64,000 bases of DNA from Herbidospora daliensis (GTDB lineage: Bacteria; Actinomycetota; Actinomycetes; Streptosporangiales; Streptosporangiaceae). The notes under the pieces were generated by a model that worked only from the letters and a program-made list of their open reading frames with translations, made no database searches and had not been told where the DNA came from. Position 1 is the first letter of the stretch; each line of letters opens with the position of its first letter. Positions 26,119 through 36,921 of this stretch are shown here, piece by piece. The translations under genes and the position numbers were made by a program. The DNA lies in NCBI RefSeq assembly GCF_001570585.1, contig NZ_BBXF01000003.1:903353-967352 (forward strand), in the 5' to 3' direction.

Positions 26119-28760
26119 ACTCCGTCATCGCGCTGATCGGGCAGAGCAGGCACGCCTTCATCCCCGCCGCGATCGAGGCGCTCGACGCCGCCGGTCGCAA
26201 GGAGCTCCTGGCCGAGCTGACCGCCCGGCTGCGCATGTTCGGCGAGTGGCGGTTCGCGACCGACCACCGCCACGAGGTCACCGGCCTGCGGCTCGCGGGC
26301 GCCCTGTGCCACGGCGGCGCCGGTCAGGTCGCCACCTGGCTCAACCGCCGGGAGCTGCGCGAACCCGACGACCCGTGGGCCGACGCGAAGATCGTCGCCG
26401 GCGGGCTGCGCGGACGTCCACTCGAATGGCGCGCCGACCTGGCGCGGCGGCTCACGGCCGCGCTCCGCGCGCCCCGCGACGCGAACTGGACGTGGCGGCG
26501 GGCCGACAGCGCCCCGCCCGGATTCGCGCTGGCCCGCACGATGCTCCTGGAAACCGGCGTCGAACCCGAGGGCGACGCGTTCGTCGTCTGCTGGGCGTGG
26601 CACGCGTTCGTCACCGGCGACCTGAAGAACGACCCGGTCGCCGAGACGATGGTGCCCCGCCTGTTCGACACCGAAGCCGCCTCGGCGCCCTTCCGCAACA
26701 GCTGGGAGAGCGAGGCCACCACCAAGTTCATCGACCGGCTGCTCGCCGAGACGAAGAAGGGCCGGTTCGACCGGTCGACGCTCCTCGACGGCACGATCGG
26801 CCGGTTCCTGATCGGCGGCGACCTCCGCAACCTCGTCATGTTCGTGGAACTGCGCCGCCGGCTGGAGCCGGGCCTGGACGAGATGGCCGCCCGCGACCTG
26901 GTCCGCTGCCTGCCCGCCTCGCCCGCCAACGTCGCCGACCTCGCCGTCGAGGAACTGCGCGCGCTCGACCTGGCCGGACGCCTCGACGCCGACCTGTTCG
27001 GCGAGGCGGTCGGCGCGCTGGCGCTGCGGGCCGAGAAGAAGCACGTCGGCGCGGCGCTGAAGTGGATCTCCGAGACGTTCAAGGTCACCAAGGCCGACCC
27101 CGTCAGGGCCGAGGGCGCCCTGCTCGCCCTGGCCGACGTGTTCTCCGCCGAGAGCCCCGCGACCCGCGCCCGCGCGATCCGCCTCGCCGTCAAACTCGGC
27201 GCCGCGGGCGACACCGCCCGCACGGCCGTCGCCGACGCGGCCGCCCGGTTGTCCGCCGACGAACGCGCGCCGCTGGCCGACGCGTTCGGGGTGGCCGACA
27301 CGGCCGAGGAGGAGGTGTTCACCGGCGTCCCCCTGGTGAGCGCGCCGCCGCTGCTGCCGCCGATCGGCACCGTGCCGGAACTCGTGATCGAGCTGAAGGA
27401 CGTCCAGCGCACCGACGACCCGGACGCCTGCGAGCGCATCATGGCCGCCCTCGTGGAGCTGAGCCACCGCGACCGCGCCGCCATGGCCGCCGACCTGAAG
27501 ACCGACTTCGAGCCCACCGCCTGGGACTTCTTCCGGACCATCGGCCACGTCCCCGACAACGGCGGCTGGTTGTTGTTCTGGGCCGCGGCCCTGATCGGCG
27601 AACACGCCGACGAAGAGTTCCTCGCCAGGTCCCGCAAGCTGCTCGGGCTGAACCCCTCGTTCCTGCAGCGCATCAAGGAGATGGCGCTGCCGCCCCGCGA
27701 CCCCCACCGCAACCGGCGCACGCCGCACGCCCGCCTGTTCCGGCAGCGGATCACCGAGATCGTGCACATGGCCGCCCAGGGGGAGACCCGGCCCGGCCTG
27801 CTCGCCACCCCGACGCTCCCCGGTCACCTCGTCGACCCCGAGACCCTGCTGGCCCGCCTGGAGGCCCTCGGCGACCGCGAGCCGCTGCCCGCCGACCTCA
27901 CCCAGGCCCTGCTCCGCCTGCCGCGCGAGGTCGACGCCTCGGTCGCCGACCGCGCCGAGAAGATCGGCGGCCACGGGGGCCGCATGCTGGCCGAGTGGAT
28001 CCGCGAGGGCGGCCTGCCCGACCCGATCGTCGAGTGGACGCTGAAGGTCACCAACCGCTACGGCTGGGTCGACCGCAGGCCGGTCGTCACGATGGACCCG
28101 GGCCGACGGCTGCCCGACCACATCGACGCCCTGCTCACCCTGTCCCCCGATGACGACTACGACTACTGGATCCACCCCCGCGACATCTGGGCCGGCACCC
28201 TGCCCGCCCACCCGGAGGCCACCGCGGCCTTCCTGCTCCGCTGGATGTGCCACTGGGCGGAGCAGAGCGACCCCGCCGGCGAGGCCGTCATCCCGCTCGC
28301 CGTGGCCCCCGGCCCGGTCGGCCCCATCGTCGCCGCCACGGTCGTCGCCGCGATGGGCCACCAGCGGGCCGTCCAGCGCTCGGCGGCCGGCGAGGCCTTC
28401 CTGGCCCTCGCGGGCCGCCCCGACTTCCCGGCCGAGGGGGCCGGCGACGCGATCCGCCGCCTGGTGACGGGTGACGTCCTGAAGCTCAACCGCGTCACCG
28501 AGGTGCTCGGCCAGTCGGCCGACGCCGGCGCCCACGCGGCCGTCTGGGAGGTGCTGTCGATCGCCCTGCCCGGCCTGCTGCCGGAGGAGAACGCCAAACC
28601 CCGCTCGGGGCTGGGCGACCTGCTGGGCGTGGCGGTCACGTCGGCCCGCGTGTGCGGGGCGAAGGGGAAGGTGCCGGGGCTGGCGGAACTGGCCGCCCGG
28701 AAGGGGTCCAGCCGGGTGAACATGGAGGCCAGATCTCTGCTGAAACAACTCGCGGAGTGA
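26115..28760 (+). CDS. DUF6493-family large helical repeat protein
   Basis: 881 residues from GTG. It is predominantly alpha-helical with HEAT-like character and no catalytic motif that I can see. It matches the large protein that follows SWIM genes in streptomycetes and relatives (DUF6493). The frame is open far upstream through the SWIM gene, but that is a shadow: the GTGA overlap and family length set the start. Function is unknown; the fixed pairing suggests a complex with the SWIM protein. Confidence 0.85.
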   Translation: MNSVIALIGQSRHAFIPAAIEALDAAGRKELLAELTARLRMFGEWRFATDHRHEVTGLRLAGALCHGGAGQVATWLNRRELREPDDPWADAKIVAGGLRGRPLEWRADLARRLTAALRAPRDANWTWRRADSAPPGFALARTMLLETGVEPEGDAFVVCWAWHAFVTGDLKNDPVAETMVPRLFDTEAASAPFRNSWESEATTKFIDRLLAETKKGRFDRSTLLDGTIGRFLIGGDLRNLVMFVELRRRLEPGLDEMAARDLVRCLPASPANVADLAVEELRALDLAGRLDADLFGEAVGALALRAEKKHVGAALKWISETFKVTKADPVRAEGALLALADVFSAESPATRARAIRLAVKLGAAGDTARTAVADAAARLSADERAPLADAFGVADTAEEEVFTGVPLVSAPPLLPPIGTVPELVIELKDVQRTDDPDACERIMAALVELSHRDRAAMAADLKTDFEPTAWDFFRTIGHVPDNGGWLLFWAAALIGEHADEEFLARSRKLLGLNPSFLQRIKEMALPPRDPHRNRRTPHARLFRQRITEIVHMAAQGETRPGLLATPTLPGHLVDPETLLARLEALGDREPLPADLTQALLRLPREVDASVADRAEKIGGHGGRMLAEWIREGGLPDPIVEWTLKVTNRYGWVDRRPVVTMDPGRRLPDHIDALLTLSPDDDYDYWIHPRDIWAGTLPAHPEATAAFLLRWMCHWAEQSDPAGEAVIPLAVAPGPVGPIVAATVVAAMGHQRAVQRSAAGEAFLALAGRPDFPAEGAGDAIRRLVTGDVLKLNRVTEVLGQSADAGAHAAVWEVLSIALPGLLPEENAKPRSGLGDLLGVAVTSARVCGAKGKVPGLAELAARKGSSRVNMEARSLLKQLAE

Positions 28761-28767
28761 CCGTTCG

Positions 28768-28796
28768 GGTGGGCCGGTCGGCACGACCGGCCCACC
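28768..28796 (+). terminator. Strong hairpin after the SWIM-DUF6493 operon
   Basis: 13-bp perfect arms beginning GGTGGGCCGG with a GCA loop, 8 bases after the DUF6493 stop. The very long GC stem and tight loop mark a factor-independent terminator of actinomycete type, without a T-run. Confidence 0.85.
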
Positions 28797-28842
28797 GCGG
28801 TCCGGGCCGTCGGAAGGGTGAGATCTTCGGGTCTTGCGGTGA

Positions 28843-31065
<2,223 letters not shown>

Positions 31066-31171
31066 GCCCCGTTTTTTCCCGGGCGAGCGGGGTTCGTGAC
31101 CAGATCACGGGCTCCGCTTCGCCGTGCCGGGAAGGCGGGAAAGCTATGTTGGCGGGAGGGGAAGGAGCGAG

Positions 31172-31963
31172 ATGGCCGGTACACCACGGCAGCGCCTCGA
31201 CACCTCAATACCTCATCCGGCACGGGTCTGGGACTACTGGCTCGGCGGCAACGAGAACTTCGCGTCCGATCGCGAGGTGGCCACCCTGATCACGGAAGTC
31301 ATGCCCGACATGCCGATCAACGCCCGGTCCGAACGCCAGTTCATCGGCCGGTGCGTCGGCCTGCTCGCCGGGGAGACCGGCGTCGACCAGTTCCTCGACG
31401 TGGGCGCCGGAATCTCGAACGCCGGGAACACCCATCTGGTGGCCCAGAAGATCAACCCGGCCGCCCGGATCGTGTACGTCGACAACGACCCGATCGTGCT
31501 GATCCACGCGCGGGCCCTGATGGAGAGCACGCCCGACGGCGCCGTCGACTACCTCGACGCCGACCTGCGGCATCCCGACCCGCTCCTGCAGGCCGCCTCG
31601 GAGACCATCGACTTCTCCCGGCCGGTCGGGCTCATGCTGCTGGGGGTGATCGAGTTCGTCACCGACGACACCCTGGCGCTCGACGCGGTGCACACCCTGA
31701 TCGACGCCCTGTCGCCGGGCAGCTACGTCGCCATCGCCAGCAGCATGCCGAGTCCGGGCATGCGGGCGGCCGTCGATGTCTGGCACGCTCGGGGCGGCGC
31801 GCCGCTGGTGTTGCGCACCCCCGAGAACCTGACCCGCTTCTTCGACGGTCTCGACCTGCTGGAGCCCGGCGTGGTCTCGCTGCCGCAGTGGCGGCCCGAC
31901 ACGCTGACCGACTACCGGGACCGGGAGGTCTACCAGTACGGGGGCGTGGCCCGCAAACACTGA
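31172..31963 (+). CDS. SAM-dependent methyltransferase, DUF574 type
   Basis: 263 residues from an ATG preceded by GAAGGAG. It opens with the family signature T-S-I-P-H-P-A-R-V-W-D-Y-W-L-G-G, and the SAM-binding loop is F-L-D-V-G-A-G. DUF574 methyltransferases are abundant in actinobacteria, often near regulators; substrates are unknown. It stands alone between the geosmin synthase and a nucleotide cyclase. Confidence 0.9.
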   Translation: MAGTPRQRLDTSIPHPARVWDYWLGGNENFASDREVATLITEVMPDMPINARSERQFIGRCVGLLAGETGVDQFLDVGAGISNAGNTHLVAQKINPAARIVYVDNDPIVLIHARALMESTPDGAVDYLDADLRHPDPLLQAASETIDFSRPVGLMLLGVIEFVTDDTLALDAVHTLIDALSPGSYVAIASSMPSPGMRAAVDVWHARGGAPLVLRTPENLTRFFDGLDLLEPGVVSLPQWRPDTLTDYRDREVYQYGGVARKH

Positions 31964-32069
31964 GCATTTGGGGAAATAGCCGGATAAAGTGGCTGGTGGC
32001 AAGACTTTTCCCCCACTGAAAGCGCGGGTATCGTGCGTTCTCCGATTTGGGTCGCAGAACGGTTTCCGC

Positions 32070-33032
32070 ATGACGCTTGACGACCCGCGAGTCGACGGGC
32101 TGACGGAGGCCTTCCTCCGGCAGCAGCGTCGCTACACCAGCCACCAGGTCGCCGAACTGGCCGGCGTGCCCTTCCACCGGGCCCGCCGCTTCTGGCGCGC
32201 CCTGGGCTTCGCCAACGTCGCCGACGACGCGATCGAGTTCACCGACGCCGACGTCGAGGCGCTGCGCACCCTCATGGGCCTGCTCGCCGACGGCACCTAC
32301 GACGACGAGCACATCATGCTCATGGCCCGCTCCCTCGGCCGGGCCTCGGCCCGCCTCGCCGAGTCGCAGGCCGAGCTCGGCGCCGAGACCCTCGACCTGG
32401 CCGGGGTCCCGCTCGCCCGGCGCAGCCACGCCTGGCAGCGCCGCGCCGACCGCGTCGTCCCCGACCTGGAACGCCTTCTCGTGTACGCCTGGCGCCGCCA
32501 TCTCGCCGCCTCCGCCGGCCGGATCGTCGACCAGGAGACCGCCTCGGCCCGCCTGGCCGTCGGCTTCGCCGACCTGGTGGGCTTCACCCGGCTGAGCCGC
32601 CAGATCTCCGAGACCGAGCTGGCCCGCCTGGTCGAGCGCTTCGAGAGCCGCTCGGCCGACATCGTGGCCTCCTCGGGCGGCCGCATGATCAAGACCCTGG
32701 GCGACTCGGTGCTCTGGGTGAGCGACTCGGCCGCGCACGCCGCCGACATCGCCCTGTCGCTGGTCGGCGCGCACGCCCGGGTCAAGGGCATGCCGCAGCT
32801 GCGGGTGGGGCTGGCGATCGGGCCGGTGATCGGCCGGATGGGCGACGTCTTCGGGACCACGGTCAACCTGGCGTCGCGGTTGACGTCGCTGGCCCCGGCG
32901 GGCGGCGTGCTGGCCGACCCCGCGATAGCGGGGGAACTGGAGGACCATCCGAGGTTCGGGCTGCGGGCCGAGAGCCTCCAGGTGGTCAGGGGCGTCGGCG
33001 AGCTGGTGCCCTACCTGGTGTCGCGGGCCTGA
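32070..33032 (+). CDS. Class III adenylate/guanylate cyclase with N-terminal helical regulatory domain
   Basis: 320 residues. The N-terminal ~150 residues contain a helix-turn-helix-like segment (Y-T-S-H-Q-V-A-E-L-A-G-V) resembling the autoinhibitory, pH-responsive region of Rv1264-type cyclases. The C-terminal cyclase domain is complete: F-A-D-L-V-G-F-T (metal Asp), K-T-L-G-D (substrate Lys and second Asp) and V-N-L-A-S-R-L (transition-state Asn and Arg). It is therefore expected to be active, making cAMP. The start is the ATG opening M-T-L-D-D-P. Confidence 0.88.
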   Translation: MTLDDPRVDGLTEAFLRQQRRYTSHQVAELAGVPFHRARRFWRALGFANVADDAIEFTDADVEALRTLMGLLADGTYDDEHIMLMARSLGRASARLAESQAELGAETLDLAGVPLARRSHAWQRRADRVVPDLERLLVYAWRRHLAASAGRIVDQETASARLAVGFADLVGFTRLSRQISETELARLVERFESRSADIVASSGGRMIKTLGDSVLWVSDSAAHAADIALSLVGAHARVKGMPQLRVGLAIGPVIGRMGDVFGTTVNLASRLTSLAPAGGVLADPAIAGELEDHPRFGLRAESLQVVRGVGELVPYLVSRA

Positions 33033-33042
33033 ACAGCCTGAG

Positions 33043-33073
33043 GCCGCCCCGGTCGGATGCGTGCCGGGGCGGC
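33043..33073. terminator. Bidirectional hairpin between cyclase and small membrane protein
   Basis: 10-bp perfect arms GCCGCCCCGG / CCGGGGCGGC with an 11-base loop. It lies 10 bases after the cyclase stop and 11 bases before the stop of the converging gene. Confidence 0.8.
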
Positions 33074-33084
33074 TCCAGCGTCTC

Positions 33085-33390
33085 CTACCTGGCGGGCGCG
33101 TGAACCCGGGAACTGCCCGAGGTGCGGGAGCCCATCTCCATGTCGGAGTCCATCTTCCGCATGTCGTCGTCGGTCATGTGGGTCTCCTCGACGCGGAGCG
33201 CCACGCCCATGGCCATGAGTGTGGGCGCCCACTGGCCGATGAAGATCCCCCAGCGGTCGGCCCGGTCGAGACCGGCGTCCTCCATCTGCCTGGAGATCAT
33301 CCAGGTGCAGAAGGACAGCCCGACCGACGCGATGGCGGCGGTGTACATGTGACTGGACCTGAGACCCATACGGTGCAGCTTCTTGATCAC
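33085..33390 (-). CDS. Small membrane protein of unknown function
   Basis: 101 residues. Two hydrophobic segments (about residues 14-34 and 46-66) are followed by a charged, Met/Asp-rich tail (M-T-D-D-D-M-R-K-M-D-S-D-M). It resembles small conserved actinobacterial membrane proteins without assigned role. The tail faces the cytosol if both segments span. Two adjacent DNA palindromes precede it. Confidence 0.65.
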   Translation of the reverse strand: MIKKLHRMGLRSSHMYTAAIASVGLSFCTWMISRQMEDAGLDRADRWGIFIGQWAPTLMAMGVALRVEETHMTDDDMRKMDSDMEMGSRTSGSSRVHAPAR

Positions 33391-33435
33391 TTGCGTACCC
33401 CCTTCGGTTCGGGTTGGGCGTGCCCGCTCCGAAGA

Positions 33436-33463
33436 TCCCGAATTCGGGACATATCACGATATG
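33436..33463. promoter_or_regulatory. Two abutting palindromes upstream of the small membrane protein
   Basis: TCCCGAATTCGGGA, a perfect 14-bp palindrome, is directly followed by CATATC-AC-GATATG, another perfect inverted repeat. They fill the gap between the FetB-like stop and the small-protein start (46-73 bases upstream of it). They could be a paired operator or, less likely, a terminator for the preceding gene. Confidence 0.45.
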
Positions 33464-33473
33464 GGGCAGAAAT

Positions 33474-34208
33474 TTACGGCCGGATCAGCCGTCCCCTGGC
33501 GGCCAACTCGACGGTCAGCGCGACGGCGAAGGCCTCCGCCGACAGCAGCGCCACCAGGACCACCAGCTGCACGATCCCGGCCTCGATCGGCCCCGCCCCG
33601 CCGAGGAGCATGCCAACGAACGCGCCCGGCAGGGTGACCAGCCCGACGGTCCGGGTCTGGTCGAGGGCCGGCACCAGCGCCTGCGCGGCGGCGGGCCGGC
33701 AGATCTCCAGCCGGGCCTCCCGGGGCGTGAACCCCAGCGCCATGGCCGCCTCCACCTCGCCGTGGCGGGTGGCCAGCTCGTCGGCGGCCCGCCGCCCGGC
33801 CAGCCCCGTCGCGATCAGGCAGCCGCCGAAGACGATGCCCGCGATCGGGATGATCACGATCCCGTCGAGGGAGACCACGCCGGTGAGGGTGAGGACCGCC
33901 AGGATCGGGGCGGCGCCCGCCGCGATCGGCAGCGCCGCCCAGTAGGTGCCGATCCTGCGGGCGGCGGTGTGGGTGGCGAAGACGTACATGACCAGGATGA
34001 ACCCCGCGACGGCGAGGCCGTTCGCGACCACCCAGGCGATCACCAGCGAGACCACCCCGAGCTGCACCACGGCCCGCGCGCAGGCCCGCACCACCGCCCA
34101 CCCGTGCCCGAGCCCTCCCAGAGCGGCCACGGCCGCGCCGCCCGCGACCATGAGAACCAGTGCGATCGGCAACGCGGGACTCGGCGAGATCAGGGAGGTG
34201 GCTTCCAC
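33474..34208 (-). CDS. fetB: FetB-like (UPF0014) ABC transporter permease
   Basis: 244 residues from GTG with about seven membrane helices. The motif-rich stretch G-F-T-P-R-E-A and the T-V-G-L-V-T-L-P-G-A-F-V-G-M-L-L-G-G segment identify the UPF0014/FetB family, which in E. coli forms an iron exporter with the ATPase FetA. No FetA partner is adjacent, so an ATPase elsewhere would be needed. The start is set by a GTG just inside the divergent intergenic region; a longer frame upstream is not family-like. Confidence 0.87.
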   Translation of the reverse strand: MEATSLISPSPALPIALVLMVAGGAAVAALGGLGHGWAVVRACARAVVQLGVVSLVIAWVVANGLAVAGFILVMYVFATHTAARRIGTYWAALPIAAGAAPILAVLTLTGVVSLDGIVIIPIAGIVFGGCLIATGLAGRRAADELATRHGEVEAAMALGFTPREARLEICRPAAAQALVPALDQTRTVGLVTLPGAFVGMLLGGAGPIEAGIVQLVVLVALLSAEAFAVALTVELAARGRLIRP

Positions 34209-34241
34209 GCCCCGCAGTATTCCGCCTGCTATAAACCACGC

Positions 34242-34647
34242 GTGACGCTGGAGTGGGCGGACGATCAGTTCACCGTCCGGCTCGGTACGACGGCCGAGGT
34301 GATCCTGTGGAAGTCGTTCCTGTCCTCGGTGCGGAGCATGCTCCGCCACCTGCCCGAAGGGCACTTCGAGGCCCGCATCGGCATGGACGTGACCGCTTTC
34401 GGTGGGCTCTACGACCGATGGGCCGACGACGCCCCGAGCATCGACCTCGGTACGCGAGTTCGAGGCGGTCTTCGCGGCGATGCGGGAACTCGAGCACCTC
34501 GAGTCGCCCACGGAGTTCTGGATCGTGTACGGCGCTCCGAAGCGGCGGCTGCTCGATCTGATCGGTTTCATCGGGGATTCCGGGCGGCCGTCGTCCACCT
34601 GGGCTTTACTCAGGTCAACGATGACTCGAAGAGCTGACTCAAACTAG
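34242..34647 (+). pseudogene. Small hypothetical protein gene broken by a frameshift
   Basis: The GTG-initiated frame gives a normal-looking start (T-L-E-W-A-D-D-Q-F-T-V-R-L-G) up to about base 34448, then turns into Arg/Gly-rich shadow sequence. Exactly there the +1 frame takes over with protein-like sequence (R-E-F-E-A-V-F-A-A-M-R-E-L, then F-W-I-V-Y-G-A-P-K-R-R-L-L-D-L-I-G-F) and runs to the TAG at 34647. A one- or two-base indel between about 34447 and 34458 would explain this. No known domain; the intact product would be about 134 residues. A sequencing error is possible. Confidence 0.6.
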
Positions 34648-36752
34648 AAGTTCTCCCACAGCTGGTCCTCCGGGGCCCGGGTCGGCGGGGTGCCGGCGCG
34701 GGCCGCCAGCGCCATGGCCTCCGCCAGCAGCGGATGCCCGTCACCCAGGGCCGGTTTGCCGTGGGCGAGGGGGCGGCGGTCGAGCAGGGGGGCGAGCAGG
34801 TCGGCCACTTCGGCGGCCCGGTCGGAGCGGACGCGCTGGAGGGCGAGGCCCAGGCGGGCGCCAAGCACCGTTGGGTGGGTGGCGTCGAGCCGGTCACCGG
34901 CCAGGGCGAGCACGGCCTGGCAGGCCTCCTCGCCAGCGGTCTCGCGGCCCAAGGCGGCGGCGACGCGGGCGCGGACGAGGAGGGTCTCGGCCTGTTCGGG
35001 GGCGGCGTCGTCGGGGGTGAGGGCGTCGAGGACGCGGGCGGCCGAGGCCGGGTCGCCCACGGCCAGGCGGGCGGCCGCCTGGGCGCGCAGGACCGCCTTG
35101 GTCTGGGGGAGTTCGGCCAGGTCGGACAGGGCCGTCAGGGCCTCGCCGGAGGCGGTCAGGCCCTGGGAGCGGATCAGCACGGCCTCCTCGTGGAGGCGGG
35201 GGGAGACACGCTCGGCGAACCAGGTCGTGGTCACGGTCGCGTCGTCGAGCAGGCGGACCGCCTGGGCGGGGAAGCCGGCGTGCAGCTCGATCTCGGCGAG
35301 GCGGACCAGGTCGTATTGCGGCCAGTAGCCCTCGCCGGGGAGGTAGAGGGAGCGCAGGCGCATCGCCTCGGTCAGGTGGTGGCGGGCCTGGGCGGGGTGG
35401 GCGGCGGCCAGCAGGGCCTCGGCGAGGGTGACGCGGGCCGAGGCGGTGTTCACGTTGTCCTGGCCGAGGCGGTCTTCGCGGTCGCTCAGGGTGGCCTCGG
35501 CGAGGCTCACGCCCTCGGCGACGCGGCCCGCCCGCGTGGTGGCCCGCGCCAGGGCCTGGCGGGTCAGGGTGTGGCGGCGCCAGGCCGGGCCCGCGCCGGC
35601 CTTGGGCACCCCGGCGCTGCGGCGTTCGGCCACGTCGGCGAGGATCGCGCGGCCCTTCTCGGCCTGGCCCTCGTCGACGAGGAGTTCGGCCAGGTTGTGC
35701 TCGGCGCGGGCGATCAGGGACGCCGGGTCGGCCGAGTCGGGCAGCTTCTCGGCGATGCGCCGCGACTCCTCGAAGCAGCCCCGGGCGGCGGCGGTGTCGC
35801 CCAGGCGCAACAGGGCCAGGCCGCGCCGCGAGGTGACGTCGCACAGGGTCACGCCGTCGGCGGGGGAGCCGGTCAGCAGCGGGATCAGCTCGGCCCCGAC
35901 CTCGGCGGCGCGGGCCAGCAGCGGGCTGCTGTCGAGCAGGACCTGGAAGACCACGACCAGCGCATTGGCCCGGGACCGGCCGTTGGGGCCGATCTTCTCG
36001 ACCAGTTCGGCGGTGCGCTCGGCGGCGTGGAGGCGGTCGGCCCACTCGCCGGTCAGCGGGATCAGGTCGCGGGCCAGCCAGTAGGCGGCCAGGCCCTCGG
36101 CCTGCCGGTCGGCGGGGGCGTCGGCGTCGTCGGACATGGCGCGGAAGGCCAGCTCCGACAGGCGCTCGGCGCTGGTCTTGGCCCAGTTCTCCGGCGGCAC
36201 CGCGACCGCGCGGGCGGCCTGGTCGAGGCGGGGGGCGAGATATTCGGCGTACGCCGTCACGCGCCCCTCCCAGCCCGCGGCGGCGGCCGAGCCGTAGGTG
36301 CCGGTGAGCCAGACGGGCGGGGTCTGCGCGGCCGAGGGGCGCTTCTCGGAGGTCGAGATGTCGCCGATGCCGAGCCGGACCTGCGCGAGCAGGAACCGTT
36401 CGACCTGGTGGAAGCGGGCGATGCGGCGCAGCGCGGCGGCCACCGACTCGGCCGCGCCGAGCATCGAGGAGACCGGCTCGGGGGTGTGCTCGCCGCTGGT
36501 GAACTCGTCGAAGGCGTGTTTGGCGGCCAGGGCGACCAGGACGCGGCGGCTGCGCACCTCGTTGTAGAGCCACACGGCGGACCGGCCGGTGTCCTTCTCG
36601 CCGCCCCGGGGCAGCCGGACCCGCTCGGCGACGTCCTCCGCGCGTACCTGGTGGTAGTCGCTGTGCCGGAAGGCGGCGGCGGAGGCCGCGGCGATCGCGG
36701 CAAGCCTTCGCTCCTGGGCTAGCACCGCTTGGTTCCCCCTATATGAGCTCAT
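34644..36752 (-). CDS. TetR-like N-terminus fused to a long TPR-like repeat protein
   Basis: 702 residues. Residues about 10-80 (A-F-R-H-S-D-Y-H-Q-V-R-A-E-D-V-A-E-R-V then Y-N-E-V-R-S-R-R-V-L-V-A-L) look like a TetR-family DNA-binding head. The remaining ~600 residues are Ala-rich helical hairpins of TPR type, with no TetR ligand domain. A sensory transcription factor is inferred. A long perfect palindrome 14-46 bases upstream of its ATG is the natural candidate for its own operator. Confidence 0.75.
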   Translation of the reverse strand: MSSYRGNQAVLAQERRLAAIAAASAAAFRHSDYHQVRAEDVAERVRLPRGGEKDTGRSAVWLYNEVRSRRVLVALAAKHAFDEFTSGEHTPEPVSSMLGAAESVAAALRRIARFHQVERFLLAQVRLGIGDISTSEKRPSAAQTPPVWLTGTYGSAAAAGWEGRVTAYAEYLAPRLDQAARAVAVPPENWAKTSAERLSELAFRAMSDDADAPADRQAEGLAAYWLARDLIPLTGEWADRLHAAERTAELVEKIGPNGRSRANALVVVFQVLLDSSPLLARAAEVGAELIPLLTGSPADGVTLCDVTSRRGLALLRLGDTAAARGCFEESRRIAEKLPDSADPASLIARAEHNLAELLVDEGQAEKGRAILADVAERRSAGVPKAGAGPAWRRHTLTRQALARATTRAGRVAEGVSLAEATLSDREDRLGQDNVNTASARVTLAEALLAAAHPAQARHHLTEAMRLRSLYLPGEGYWPQYDLVRLAEIELHAGFPAQAVRLLDDATVTTTWFAERVSPRLHEEAVLIRSQGLTASGEALTALSDLAELPQTKAVLRAQAAARLAVGDPASAARVLDALTPDDAAPEQAETLLVRARVAAALGRETAGEEACQAVLALAGDRLDATHPTVLGARLGLALQRVRSDRAAEVADLLAPLLDRRPLAHGKPALGDGHPLLAEAMALAARAGTPPTRAPEDQLWENF

Positions 36753-36765
36753 TACTTGCGAATAT

Positions 36766-36798
36766 ATCTCACTAAGGTTGGGCGAACCTTAGTGAGAT
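36766..36798. promoter_or_regulatory. 14-bp-arm palindrome, candidate autoregulatory operator
   Basis: ATCTCACTAAGGTT-GGGCG-AACCTTAGTGAGAT is perfect over 28 paired bases. It lies just upstream of the TetR-like/TPR gene and 124 bases before the divergent dioxygenase gene. AT content exceeds that of usual local terminators and no transcript ends here, which favours an operator. Confidence 0.65.
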
Positions 36799-36921
36799 GA
36801 GCTGACTCTCGCAAGGGTCAACCCGTAAACGCCCTGACCTCGCCCGCTTCGCGACCGGCCACCGCACCAAGGATGCCGCTTCTCTGGAGACACCACTCAC
36901 CGGCGGAGCAGGAGGCGTCCA

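Noticed and set aside
26040-28784. 914-codon ORF on the - strand across DUF6493
   Set aside because: Complement shadow of the high-GC gene; no motifs, and it would overlap the strong terminator.
31066-31110. Terminator after the geosmin synthase (CCCCG...CGGGG around a T-run; CGTGA-N5-TCACG)
   Set aside because: Arms are short and the loop of the first is about 18 bases; plausible but too weak to annotate.
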